A stretch of DNA of 64,000 bases from Juglans regia. Lineage: Eukaryota; Streptophyta; Magnoliopsida; Fagales; Juglandaceae. The stretch lies in NCBI RefSeq assembly GCF_001411555.2, contig NC_049914.1, positions 13,718,798 to 13,782,797 of the forward strand. Direction: 5' to 3'. The position numbers were made by a program, and so were the translations under genes. This document shows positions 24,689-35,536 of the stretch, piece by piece. Below the pieces are notes generated by a model. That model ran no database searches. It had not been told where the DNA came from and saw only the letters and a list, made by a program, of their open reading frames with translations. Within the stretch, counting starts at the first letter, position 1. Every line of letters begins with the position of its first letter.

Positions 24689-25432
24689 AATAGTGACCAC
24701 TAGCCCTACCACGGGATATAATAGTGGATTTCTGTTCTGGGTGCAATCGCTTTGTTATTCATGGTGATTTATGTTCTGCTTGATTTTTCTCAGAATGCAC
24801 AACCCTACCATAGCGGTTAAACATGGCCTCTGTTCTGTTCTGATATGATAAGATGAAGATGTTCAATCATGTTATGCCAAAGGAATCTTTGAATATGAAA
24901 AGTTGTTTTCTGAATATGAAATGTTTGAAATATCGCTCTGGATTTCTGATAATATGTATTTTTGAGATATGCATATTGAAAATTGAAATGTTTTGTTTCT
25001 GCATTCTGATCTTTGTGAAAATGCTCATGTTTACATACTAGCATATGTTCTCTGCTTATTGAGTTGTTGATAACTCACCCCCTCTTATCTCCAATATTTT
25101 CAGATGATTTTTGGATATTTCAGCTGAGGATCAGGACTATGAAAAATTGGGTGAGATGACTTTAGAATGGTGGATTAAGAATAGAAATCTTTCGATGAGT
25201 ATTGGTGATTTTGATAATTATGTGGTTGAAACGTGAGTTTACGTGACATGTAGAGAAGTTGCGAATTTTTGGGGTTACTGTATTGAGAATTTTATATACG
25301 GGTATCTGTAGTTATTTAAATTTGAAGTGTTTACGTTTGATTTGGAGCTTTTGGAAATATATTAGCAATGTTGGAGTTAATTATCAGGTAACATGAGTTA
25401 ACTCTCCGAACCTTAAGTGATGGGGTGTTACA

Positions 25433-25437
25433 TTATG
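25433..25437. other. Target-site duplication of element 2, right copy
   Basis: TTATG after the terminal GTGTTACA, identical to 14719-14723. Confidence 0.95.
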
Positions 25438-27074
25438 ATTGCACCATCAATTGTCACCTGGGAAAAGCTAATGTTATAGCCAATGCCTTAAGTAGGAACT
25501 CAATGGGAGTGGCAGTTGCAGCCCTTACCACTCAACATAGGTTGTTAATGGACCTACAAAGAGTCGGTATTGAGGTCATCACTAGTGATACAAGTACTTT
25601 CATGGCTAGTTTAATAATTCATCCAGCCTTGACAAACAGAATCAAAGCTGCTCAGAAAGTGGATTCAGGGTTGGTGAAGCTAGTGGAAGAAGTTGGGAAT
25701 GGGGGAAAATCTGACTTTAACATTTCCGAGGAAAGATTTTTAAGGTTTAGAGGAAGATTGTGCGTGCCAGCCAATGAAGAACCGAAAGGGGTAATTCTTG
25801 AAGAAGCACATTGTTCCTTATACACAGTTCACCTGGGGAGTACCAAGATGTATCGAGACTTGAGAGAGTCTTTTTGCTAGAATGGTATGAAAAAAGAATT
25901 TGCGAAATTTGTAGAACAATGCCTAACTTGTCAACAGGTGAAGGCGGAGCATTAAAGACTAGCAGGATTATTACAACCACTCCAAATTCTAGAGTGGAAG
26001 TGGGATCATATCTCCATAGACTTTGTAACAGGCCTACCAAGGACATTGAGCAGACAAGATGCTATATGGGTGATCTTGGATTGCTTAACAAAAACCACTC
26101 ATTTTGTTCCCAATAAAGTTTCTTATAAACTAGAGACACTAGCTGAGCTGTATGTGTAGGAGATAGTGACGTTGCATTGGGTATCAACATCCATTGTGTC
26201 GGATAGAGACCCTCGTTTCACTTTCAAGTTTCGGCGAAGCTTATAGGAAGCAATGGGTACTAAGTTAAGTTTCAATACTGCATTTCACCCTCAGACAGAT
26301 GGACAGTCAGAAAGAACTATTCAAATCTTGGAACACATGTTGAGGGCATGTGTGATGAATTTTAAGGGAACTTGGGTGCGACATTTACCATTGGCCGAGT
26401 TTGCTTATAATAATAGTTTCCAGGCTAGCATTGGAATGGCACCCTACGAGGTTTTGTATAGTAGAAGGTGTAGATCTCCATTGTATTGGGATGAAGTAGG
26501 TAAAAGGAAAGTTTTGGGGCTAGAGATTATTCAGCAGACCACATAAAAGATAGATATCATTTGGGCTAGAATGAAAGAAGCTCGGAGCCGACAAAAGAGT
26601 TATGCAGATAAACGTCACTGCCAATTAGAGTTTGAGGTTGGAGATAAAGTATTTTTGAGAATAGCATTGATGAAAGGAGTTATGAGATTTGGAAAGAAGG
26701 GCAAGTTGAGCCTAAGATATATTAGGCCATTTGAGATTCTTGACCGGATTGGACAGGTGGCTCATAGAGTAGCACTTCCACCGGCACTTGCGGGTGTGCA
26801 TAATGTATTTCATATTTGCATGTTGAGGAAGTATATACTTGACCCGACGCACATTATTGACTATGAACCACTTCAGATTCAGGAAGATATGACTTATCAG
26901 AAAGAATCAGTTCGGATCTTAGAAAAGAAAGAACAAGTGTTATGGACTCCAACTATTCCTTTGGTTAAAGTGTTGTGGAAAAATCACGCTACTAATCAAG
27001 CTTCTTGGGAATTAGAGGAAGAAATGCGAGATAAGCACCCACGACTTCTCGATAGGAGCTTTGAAAATTTGTAA
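25438..27074 (+). pseudogene. RNase H end, integrase and chromodomain of element 1
   Basis: Resumes element 1 with CTINCHLGKANVIANALSRN, the RNase H C-terminus. The integrase zinc finger keeps KEFAKFVEQCLTCQQVK. Catalytic-core segments carry the three acidic residues in IDFVTGLP, SDRDPRF and QTDGQSERTIQ. The C-terminal GPY/F region is RYIRPFEILDRIG, with VALPPALAGVHNVFHICMLR, and a chromodomain-like tail has LVKVLWKNHATNQASWELE. Stops and frameshifts near 25880, 25950, 26100-26250 and 26544 break it. Chromodomains usually direct integration to particular chromatin; this one is decayed in context but recognisable. The frame ends at 27074, 27 bases before the polypurine tract. Confidence 0.87.
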
Positions 27075-27100
27075 CAAATTTTGAGGACATAATTTTTATA

Positions 27101-27111
27101 TGGGGGGAGGA
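27101..27111 (+). other. Polypurine tract of element 1
   Basis: TGGGGGGAGGA immediately precedes TGTAAGACCC, the 3' LTR start at 27112. Confidence 0.88.
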
Positions 27112-28162
27112 TGTAAGACCCAACCCGTTGCCAGGCCTAGGCCCACAAAAAGCGTTTCCAGATTCCACGTAGCAAGGGTTCACACCATTTCCCCATTTTC
27201 ATGCAAGCCTCTCCTTCCCTTTCCTTTAGGTTTGATCTGTTTACTACTTATAGCTATTATATATATTAAAAAACAACAACCCTAGAATAAGTGCCGCTCG
27301 TTCTCCTCTCCACTGCGCTAGTGAGGATCATTGCCGTCAACCACAGCCTCCATCACCCACGATTGTATTTTTTCTTTTTTCACAAAACAAAAACAGAGGG
27401 TGAGTCGGGTGACCCACTGCAACCACATGTTTTTGCCGCACAAGTCTATCCATCCCTTGTGAACCTCGGTCCAGACCTCACCACCATGCTCAGCCACTCG
27501 ATGGGTGATGGATTGGAAATTTACGGAAATTACATGATTATCATATAAGTGACGATTGATAATTGTTCGACTTTGTCAAGAAAATTTTTGAAAAAACTAA
27601 GTCCAGGTAAACAGGGTTCCTATGCTAGATTTGCATAAAAAGAACTGAATTGAGGTTGGTTTGTAAAACTGTGCATTTTGTTTTACAAAGAAAAGGTGAA
27701 AAACAACCTTAGTATATGTTTTGCATTCACTCATGACATATCTATGAAAGAGAAAAGAAATGCTTTTGACATGAATAGTGTAGACATGAACAATATTTGA
27801 CATGTTTCTGAAATGTGCAAAAGAACGAATATGATATCTATGATTTTTTCTACTTGTAATATGAAAATGATTTGGATCTGTTTTTGACCAAATGGAAATG
27901 ATATGAATATGTTCAGCACATGATTTGATATGATATGGATATGAAAAAACCTTTGATATACTTATCTATTTTAATTTTGATTCTGAATATGGTTTTGATA
28001 TGATGATACTGGTTCACGTGATATGGTTGGTACCAACATGACATGAAATGATATGAGTGCACCCATTTTGGAAACAAAATGGTCTTTTATGTGTTCTTTC
28101 CTGTGTGCACACTCAGGTCTCCGAGATTGAAAAAGGGAAAGCTTCACAATATGATACTGCCT
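27112..28162 (+). repeat. 3' LTR of element 1, doubly deleted
   Basis: Matches the 5' LTR from its first base to about 9036 (27112-27500), then jumps to sequence equivalent to about 10003 and follows it to about 10660 (28162). It therefore lacks roughly 965 internal bases and about 715 terminal bases. A 26-base stretch of the 5' LTR near 8817 is also absent. After 28162 the sequence is a different LTR. Confidence 0.87.
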
Positions 28163-28841
28163 AGTTTTCTCATTTGATTTATAGAAACTTAACAATCATA
28201 AGTAGCAAAGGAAGGTTTTACCACAACCTAGGCTACAAATTTAGCCTAAATTTACCATCATCAACATCAAATCTCAACAAAATGAAAAACCCTAGAAACT
28301 TTCGAAAACTTCTGAAATATAAAAGAAGTGAAAGAAATTGTATGCTAACTGACTCCCTCTCTCTGGCATGTTTCCCCTTCTTTATACTCATTTCCAATTG
28401 CTATTTCTCTCTCTTTGCCATGAAATCTCCCTTCTTCGTTGCTCCCCTAACTGTTTTCTTTTTCCTTTCTTTCTTTTGTTTTTTTTCTTCTGCTTTTCGT
28501 AACCCTTTAGATTCTTCCATTCTTCTCCCATTAGTAGACTTGGGCTCAATTTTGATGTGAATGAGTTATGAATAAAGTAAGCCTTATGCAAACGTGGACC
28601 TCAATCTTGCTTTGCTATGTTATGAATAAATTAAGTCTTATTGCAAATGTGGGCCCCAACCTACAATACACACAATGAGAATTAAAAATTGAGCCCAAGT
28701 CTATTTTTATTGTGTAATTAGTATTTACACATGTCAATAGCCCAACTGTTATGCATTGTTTATTAAATACTCTTTTTGCAAATAAAACTTATTAAATCAA
28801 GTGTAATAAGTACTTAAAATAGCATTATTTCCCTTTCATCA
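28163..28841 (-). repeat. 3' LTR of the Athila element, truncated
   Basis: Matches 36305-36971 closely, including AGGAAGGTTTTACCACAACC and the minus-strand LTR start TGATGAAAGGG at 28841. The remaining half of the LTR (equivalent to about 35537-36300) is gone, replaced by element 1 LTR sequence. Confidence 0.9.
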
Positions 28842-28856
28842 CACCCCCCCCCCCCA
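28842..28856 (-). other. Polypurine tract of the Athila element
   Basis: On the minus strand this reads TTGGGGGGGGGGGGGTG directly before the LTR start TGATGAAAGG. Confidence 0.85.
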
Positions 28857-30050
28857 ACTAACTTTTTCGTAGTCCCTAGGAAACAAAATGATTGGCATCG
28901 TAGATAGAACAGATTACCAACCACTCATGCCATGGAGTAAAACTCACTGAGTTTAAGAACATTGCAAATAAATTGATCAGAAATTTAGTGCCAACAAAAA
29001 GGTTTATACACTGTTTTGTCAATCAACCAAAAAGGATAAGCACAATAAAATATTACTTTTTTCAGTGCATGGGGCTAAGGTCAGAATTCCATAATCGACT
29101 ACCAAGACACATTAGAAGTTTCAATTATTGCAGAAGATCTGAGATGACCATATGGTCTCACTCTAATTCAAAACCATTGTACTATTGGCTTTCATGCTAT
29201 TACACTTTAAAAGGCTCATCTTCTTATGGAGGGCACCGGTAATAGGCATCCTTTTCTAATACACAAGATTTTTTTTTTCTTCTTCTTCTTGGTCCCTGGC
29301 TTGTCCATTTTCTCTTTTGATTTATCAAATTTCTTCCTAAGCCATTAGAATATGGTTCATTGGAGCCCCACATGACTGGAATGTAAATCAACAAGTAATG
29401 GCACACTGGAGTTTGTCTAATTCTTTTGAGTATGTGTGTGCTTAGCAAGATTTCAACTACTATCCCTTGGTTTAAGCAACTAAACAAGCTGGATAAACTT
29501 CCCTTTTGACCTAACTTCTGAATATGATAGAACTTTAAATGTTCTATAACCTCAGTAAGTCTACTCAGAGCACAACATGTTCAGAAACAAGGGTGTCAAT
29601 ATGCTATTGACTCATTCACAACACTTTCAAAGATGGATTAGAATGTGTCTATGGTAGGAAAAAAAAATTAAGTTATCTCCCCTCCCCCAGTAGATTGTAG
29701 TATTGTCCTCAATGATGCGAAAGAATTAAAGATGCATGAGAGAAAGAACACTTAAAAGAAACTAAGCAACAAAATGAAATGTCTATAGGAAAAGAGAACC
29801 AGTAAAGAGGTTGTGAGAGACAGTACCTGATTGAGTTGTGAAGAAAATAATGAAGGAAGAAATAAAACAACAAAAAAATTGACTACAACAACATAAGAGA
29901 ATAAAAACATAAGTGATAGATCAAGAAACCAAATCAAGTTGATTCTATAACTGGATTATTATTTGGGTTCAACAAATGTAGAGTAGACTCTTCAAATAAG
30001 AAATTACAAATGAAAGGTTTGAGTCTTTGACCATTAACTTTGAACATGTT
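28857..30050 (-). other. Region downstream of Athila integrase, no recognised gene
   Basis: Athila elements often carry an extra or envelope-like ORF here. I see only frames below 90 residues on the minus strand (29224-29487, 29752-29937), broken by stops and without family resemblance, so either the ORF has decayed or it was never present. Confidence 0.5.
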
Positions 30051-30059
30051 ACCATTTTG

Positions 30060-30958
30060 AGGATTTCATGATTTCCTCAGTACCATGGGGAAAGATAGTT
30101 TTGACCACATATGGACCACTCCACCGAGACCTTAATTTGCCAGGAAATAAGTATAACTGAGAATTATATAATAACACTTGTTGGTCAGGCTCAATGATTT
30201 TACATTAGATAAGTTTATCATGACATTTCTTCGTCCTCTCTTTGGACAGCTTGGAATTATTGTAGGTATCCATTATAAACTCATCTAATTCAGGCATATG
30301 CAATTTTCTTACAAAACTAGCCTGGTCAGTGTTGAAATTGAATTTTTTAATGGCCCAATATGCCCTGTGTTCTAACTCTACAGGCAAATGGCAAGCCTTC
30401 CTATACACTAGTCCATATGTAGAAAATGGTTTTATAGGCTATCTTATAAGCCCAAAAATCATTAGTTAAATGCAATGACCAGTCCATTTTGTTAGGGCCA
30501 ACTGTTTTTCCAATAATATTTTTTATTTCCATATTAGCTAGCTCAACTTAGCCATTGGTTTGAGGATGATAAGGTGTCGAGACTTTATAATGGATGCCAT
30601 ATTTCTTCATTAAGGCAGAAAAATATTTATTACAAAAAGGGGTACCATTATCACTGATAATGGCCTTAGGCATGCCAAATCTTGCAAAAATGTTTTCCTT
30701 TAAAAATTTTAAAACCACTTGATGGTCATTGTTTTTGCATGGGACTGCCTCAACCCACTTAGAAACATAGTCCACAGTAAGCAAGATATACAAATAGCCA
30801 TAAGAAGAGGGGAATGGACCCATAAAATATATCCCCCAACTGTCAAAAATTTCAATCACTAGTATAGGCTGCATGGGCATCATATTTCTCCTAATGATAC
30901 ATCCTAATTTTTGACAAGATTCACAGGCCTTACAAAAGCTATATGCATCTTTAAACAT
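30060..30958 (-). pseudogene. Integrase of the Athila element
   Basis: From 30958: FKDAYSFCKACESCQKLG (zinc-finger end), then GIYFMGPFPSSYGY, DYVSKWVEAVPCKNNDHQVV, AIISDNGTPFCNK and HYKVSTPYHPQTNG. After a stop it continues with ACHLPVELEHRAYWAIKKFN and, near 30110, [20 protein letters not shown]. The core Asp of the first motif (IDFMGPF) is changed to Tyr. Stops near 30548 and 30200 break the frame, so the enzyme is dead. Confidence 0.88.
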
Positions 30959-31128
30959 AAAAGGCTAATAAAACCCACTTTGAAGAATTTTAGCTACTGT
31001 TTTGTGGGCTGAAAATGCCCACCACAAGCTTCTGAATGACAGAAGGGCAACACACCAGAAATTTTAGAATTGGGTACACACTTTCTAATAATATGATCTG
31101 AATAGTACTTAAAGAGGTATGGACCATC

Positions 31129-31851
31129 TTAGAAAAAACACTTAACTTCAGATTTCAACCTCTTGATGTCTTGTACAGTCCAATGAGAAGGAGTTTTTCC
31201 TGTGACCAGAAAATTTACAAGGTTAGCATACCATGCTAAAGTCTCAATTGAAAATAATTGTTCTTCAGAAAAATAATAAGAAATTAAATGTGAGTGTTCA
31301 GAATTTTTAGATGTAAGTTGAGACAAATGGACCGGCACCACATTTTCCACCCCCTTTTCCTGTAGTAAGGGAATCCACCATATTAGCCTTGGTTTTGTAT
31401 CCTTTTTGAATAATTGAAATTTAAGTGCTGCATGGTCAGTAAATATGGTGACAGAAGAGCCAAGCAAATAAGATCTAAATTTATCCAAAGCAAATACAAT
31501 AGCTAGGAGTTATTTTTCTATGGTAGAGTAGCTTCTTTGGCCAGCATTCAAGGTCTTACTAGCATAATAGATGACATGTGACATCTTATTTTTTTGCTGC
31601 CCAAGTGCAGCTCGTACAACATAGTCACTAGCATCACACATTAATTCAAAAGAAAGTGTCCAATCAAGGGGTTGAGCAATGGGTGTAGTGGTGAGGAAAT
31701 ATTTTAATTGCTCAAAACAGTTTTGACATTCATTGGTCCATTCAAACTTGACAACATGCATGAGAAGTTGACAGAAAGGTTTAGAGATATCACTACATGT
31801 TTTTATAAATGTTCTGTAAAAACCAACATGGCCTAAAAAAGGACCTAACAT
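31129..31851 (-). pseudogene. RNase H of the Athila element
   Basis: Begins LGHVGFYRTFIKTCSDISKP, then FELMCDASDYVVRAALGQQK, HVIYYASKTLNAGQRSYSTI. A stop follows near 31510, and the frame resumes with DKFRSYLLGSSVTIFTDHAA and PRLIWWIPLLQE. The order and phrases match the RT-connection and RNase H regions of Athila pol. Confidence 0.87.
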
Positions 31852-31951
31852 CCTTTACATTCCTAGGCACAGACAAGTTTGAAATTCATTCTATTTTAGC
31901 CATATCAACCTCAATGCCTCGTGAGGACACAATGTGTCCAATAACTATGCC

Positions 31952-32845
31952 CTACTGGACCATACAATTACATTTGTCCCAGTTTAACAACAGCTGATTT
32001 TCCTCACATCTTCTTAGAACAACTTCCTCACATCTTCTTAGAACAACTTGTAGGTTAGCTAAGAAAGCATCAAATGATTTTCCAAAGACTGAAAAATTAT
32101 CCATAAATACTTCTACAATGTTCTCAATTAAATCACTAAAGATGCTTAGCATGCATCTTTGAAAAGTAGTCGGGGCATTGCATAGCCCAAATGACATTCT
32201 TTTGAAAGCAAAAGTGCCAAAGGGGCAAGTAAATGTGGTTTTCTCTTGATCCTCAGGGGCTATCTCTATTTGATAGTATCCAGAAAACCCACCTAAGAAG
32301 CAATAGTACTCATGCCCAGCCATTTTTGCTAAAATCTGGTCAAGGAAAGGCAAGGGAAAATAGTCTTTCCTAGAGGCTGCATTGAGTTTCCTATAGTCTA
32401 CACACATTCCCCAGCTTGTGGTTACCCTAGTAAGCACCAACTCCCCCTTGTTATTTTATATCACAATCACCCGAGATTTTTTTGGAACTACTTGGATTGG
32501 ACTAACCCATTTGCCGTCTACAATGGGATATATGATGCCTATGTCTAAAAGTTTCAAAACCTCAACTTTTACTACTTCCTTCATTGTAGGATTTAGTCTC
32601 ATTTGCATTTCCCTAGAAGGTTTTGAGTCTTCTTCAAAATATATCCTATGAGTGCAAGTAAGAGGGCTTATACCTTTGATGTCAACAATGCACCAACCAA
32701 TGGCTGCTATATGTTGTTTCAACATGGTCAATAACTTACTCTCTTGGTCAGGAGATAATTGAGAAGAAATTACCACTTGAAATGAATTTTTTGGACCCAA
32801 GTGAGCATATTTCAATTCTGAAGGCAAGGGCTTTAATTCCAGCAC
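31952..32845 (-). pseudogene. Reverse transcriptase of the Athila element, active site mutated
   Basis: The upstream frame (32845-32456) gives LKPLPSELKYAHLG and IGWCIVDIKGISPLTCTHRI. The second frame gives MCVDYRKLNAASRKDYFPLP, EDQEKTTFTCPFGTFAFKRM and FGLCNAPTTFQRCM. The catalytic motif is FMDNFSVFG where the family has FMDD, so the second catalytic Asp is Asn (GAT to AAT). A frameshift lies at about 32456, near a T/A-rich run. A 24-bp tandem duplication at 32001-32048 repeats the residues VVLRRCEE. Confidence 0.9.
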
Positions 32846-33017
32846 TGGGATCTTTTTTGTGGAAGGCTTTAATGCTGCTGGAAGTGCTGGTAATGGCTCA
32901 AATTTGAGCTTCCACTACACCTCAGTAGAATTTCCTGCAGCACACACAGATGACATAATGTTAGTAGGTTTAACTAAATCAAGGGAGTTCTCTAATTCCT
33001 CCCATTGTTCATTACAA

Positions 33018-33660
33018 TCATAATTCAGCAGAGACAGAAAGAAGAGACTCCAGTGCATTGACTTCTTGAAGATCCTCGAGTTCTTGAGGTTGCCTGCACA
33101 AATTGAAAATGTTCAATTCTAAAGTCATGTTCCCAAAACTTAGTTTTAAGACACCACTTTTACAATTAATTATAGCATTGGAAGTTGTTAAAAATGGTCT
33201 CCCTAAAATCACAGGTGCTGAAGAATTTGAATGGATAGTTACTTTCATGTCCAGTACCACAAAATCTACTGGATAGTAGAATTTATCCACTTGGACAAAA
33301 ACATCCTCAACAATACCCTATGGTATTTTGTTGAATCTATCAGCAAGCTGTAAAATAATAGAAGTGGCATTTAATTCCCCCAAACCCAATTGTTCATACA
33401 CACTAAAAGGTAGCAAATTAACCCCTAAACCCAAGTCAAGTAAAGTTGAGCCAATTTTGGAATTTCTAATGACACAATAAATAGTTGGTGAACTAGGATC
33501 TTTATACTTGGGTGGTATGTGATTTTGAAGTATTGCACCAACTTGCTCAATGAGAAAGGCCTTTTTCTGCACATTTAACTTCCTTTTTATAGTGTATAAA
33601 TCCTTTAAAAATTTAGCATAAGTAGGAATTTGCTTTATAGCATCAAGAAGAGGGATATTA
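33018..33660 (-). pseudogene. Aspartic protease region of the Athila element
   Basis: From about 33660: an Athila-type lead-in, then VQKKAFLIEQVGAILQN-like sequence, PPKYKDPSSPTIYCVI and LLDLGLGVNLLPFSVYEQLG. The active-site motif is DLGLGVN where DLGAGVN or DSGA-like is usual. After a stop near 33318 come VVLDMKVTIHSNSSAPVILG and RPFLTTSNAIINCKSGVLKL, the flap and C-terminal part. Confidence 0.83.
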
Positions 33661-34019
33661 ATCTTGACATGTCTAAAAATTTCTAGAATTTCAGCATGCT
33701 ATTTTTCCTTATGCAGAGAAAGTAATCTATGTGGGAATGGAGCAGGTGTGGGGCATGTATTTGTTTCAGATTCTAGCATGCTTGGCTCAAATATCTTGGG
33801 AAGGGTTATAGTTTTTACCTGAGCTGGTTGCACCATGTTCAGGAATATCCACAACCTTACCACTCCTTAGAGTTGTGATGAGACTTGACATTGGCACTTT
33901 TAGCATTACTCTGAATTTGCTAATTCCGTCCTTGAGGGTTAGGTTGAGGCTGAGTAGGAAATTTTCCTTTTTCCTGAGCACTCAAAGAGGTGGTCGCTCT
34001 TGTGAGTGTTCCTCTGATG

Positions 34020-35358
34020 TCATTTATTGCTTGTGAATTCTAATTGTTTATTGTATTTTGACTTTGCATGAACTGCTGGAGGCTCACAGACAACTGTTGT
34101 ATGGTTTCTTCTAGGTTCTTCTTTTGCACTAGAGGTGTGTAATTCACATACTGTGAAGGTCCTGGGGCTGTTGGAATAGCAAGCATATGGAGCAGGTTCT
34201 GGGGTAGCTGGCTGCTCATTTCTCCAACCAAAATTGGGATGGTTTCTCCAACCTGAATTATAGGTGTTAGAATATGGTTCAGAAAACATTTTAGATATCA
34301 TATTCACAGCATTACATTGGTCAAGTAAGACTTCTTAAAAAGTAGGAATGATTGGGCATGCACTAGTTACATGCCCTGGATCGTCACAAATGTTACATTT
34401 TTCAAAAGCAGATGGTAAGACTTGCAACTCATTGACTTTCTTATGCTCATAGACTCTACCTTCTTAGAGAGTAATGCAAGTTTAACATGTAAATCATTAG
34501 ATTCTTTCAAATGATACTTTCTACCACCACTTAAAAAAAAAATTATTTTCATATATGTCATATACTTAAGAAACATCCCAAGACTGAGCATTTTCAGACA
34601 AATAGTCAAAGTACTCAAATGCCTCCAAGGGTTCTTTGTTAAAAAATTCACCATTGCACATGGTTTCCACAAATTGTCTCATTTTTTGTTGTAGACCCTC
34701 ATAAAAAAAACTTATGACCCTCCAATTCTTATATCCATGATGAGGACATGCATTTAATACGTCTTTAAAACGTTCCCAACAGTGACAAAATGTTTCTACA
34801 TTCTTTTAACCAAAATTCATAATTTATCTTTTTAAGGCGTTGGTTCAATGCATAGGGAAATGTTTTTAAAAAAAATCCGTTTGCATTTCCTGCCAAGTCC
34901 CAATAGACCTTGGCCTTAAGGAGTTTAACCAGGTTTTAGCCTTGCCCCTTAGAGAAAATGAGAACAATTTTAATCTAATGACTTCTTCAGTGCATGTTCT
35001 ATCCATGAAAGTTGAGCAAACTTCTTCAAACTCTTTGATGTGCAAATAAAGGTTTTCTAATTCCATGCCATGAAAATGTGGTAGCAATGGAATCATCTCG
35101 GGTTTGAAGTTAAAATTATTTGCATTCAAAGGGAATGATACAAGAGGGTGGGCTAGTCCTAACAGGCTGCAAATATTCTCTAAGTGTCCCGTTAGGATTT
35201 ACCATTTCCCTATCAGTTTGATCATTTTCAGCCATATTGCAATGAGTGTCAAATGATGATTCAAATGCTGAAATATGAGAAACAGATGAACCCAAAGATG
35301 AGGTTGATGATTTAGTCCTAGCAAGTCTATATGTGCTATCTCTAGCCCAACCAGTCAT
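34020..35358 (-). pseudogene. Gag of the Athila element
   Basis: Starts MTGWARDSTYRLARTKSSTS at 35358. A frameshift near 35125 leads into NANNFNFKPEMIPLLPHFHG, CTEEVIRLKLFSFSLRGKAK and TWLNSLRPRSIGTWQ, the Athila gag core. Further pieces (34672-34367) are split over frames, with FNKEP and a Cys-containing knuckle remnant. The end carries EPYSNTYNSGWRNHPNFGWR, a hallmark phrase of Athila gag C-termini. At least four frame breaks are present. Confidence 0.87.
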
Positions 35359-35512
35359 GCAAATTCAGCAAAATAAAATAAAATGAAAGACGAAGTAAAA
35401 TAAAAACAAATAAATGAAATGAGAGGAAAAGATATCACCAAAGCTATGAAGAGATTCACAGCTCCACAAACACCCACTTAGTAATAAGATAATCTTCTGA
35501 AAACACCAGTTG

Positions 35513-35530
35513 TCCTCGGCAATGGCGCCA
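35513..35530 (-). other. Primer binding site, tRNA-Asp type, Athila element
   Basis: The minus strand reads TGGCGCCATTGCCGAGGA, close to the Athila consensus TGGCGCCGTTGCCGGGGA. It lies six bases inside the LTR end (TCAAGTTT). Confidence 0.88.
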
Positions 35531-35536
35531 AAAACT

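Larger units (their letters stand above)
14724..25432 (+). mobile_element. Element 2: gag-only Ty3/Gypsy retrotransposon nested in element 1
   Basis: Two LTRs of about 3.18 kb (the right one after removing a nested solo LTR) flank an internal region of only about 1.57 kb. That region has a perfect initiator-Met primer site, a gag gene and a polypurine tract, but no protease, RT or integrase. The layout fits non-autonomous elements described in plants as TR-GAG. Its gag resembles that of element 1, so an autonomous relative of the same lineage probably supplied the enzymes. Perfect 5-bp duplications show that it transposed rather than arising by deletion in place. Confidence 0.9.
19480..25432 (+). 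repeat. 3' LTR of element 2, split by a solo LTR
   Basis: Matches the 5' LTR from TGTAATACCC through to GGGGTGTTACA. It is interrupted at 21920-24688 by another LTR, with AATAG duplicated. Without the insert and one AATAG it is about 3.18 kb, the length of the left LTR. Differences between the two LTRs are frequent but mostly single bases, so the insertion is not recent. Proline- and phenylalanine-rich frames in 19689-20613 come from the pyrimidine-rich leader and are not genes. Confidence 0.92.
8611..28162 (+). mobile_element. Element 1: Ty3/Gypsy chromovirus-type retrotransposon (Tekay/Del-like), interrupted and truncated
   Basis: The order is 5' LTR, initiator-Met-type primer site, gag, protease, RT, RNase H, integrase, chromodomain, polypurine tract, 3' LTR. 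The right half of RNase H is displaced to 25438 because element 2 inserted at 14723/14724. The right LTR is shortened by an internal and a terminal deletion and fuses to an Athila LTR at about 28162. Every coding domain carries stops or frameshifts, so it is a dead copy. The 5' flank is CTATT; the matching right flank is lost. Confidence 0.9.

Noticed and set aside
28973..29487. Envelope-like gene of the Athila element
   Set aside because: Only short broken frames; no signal or transmembrane pattern that I could support.
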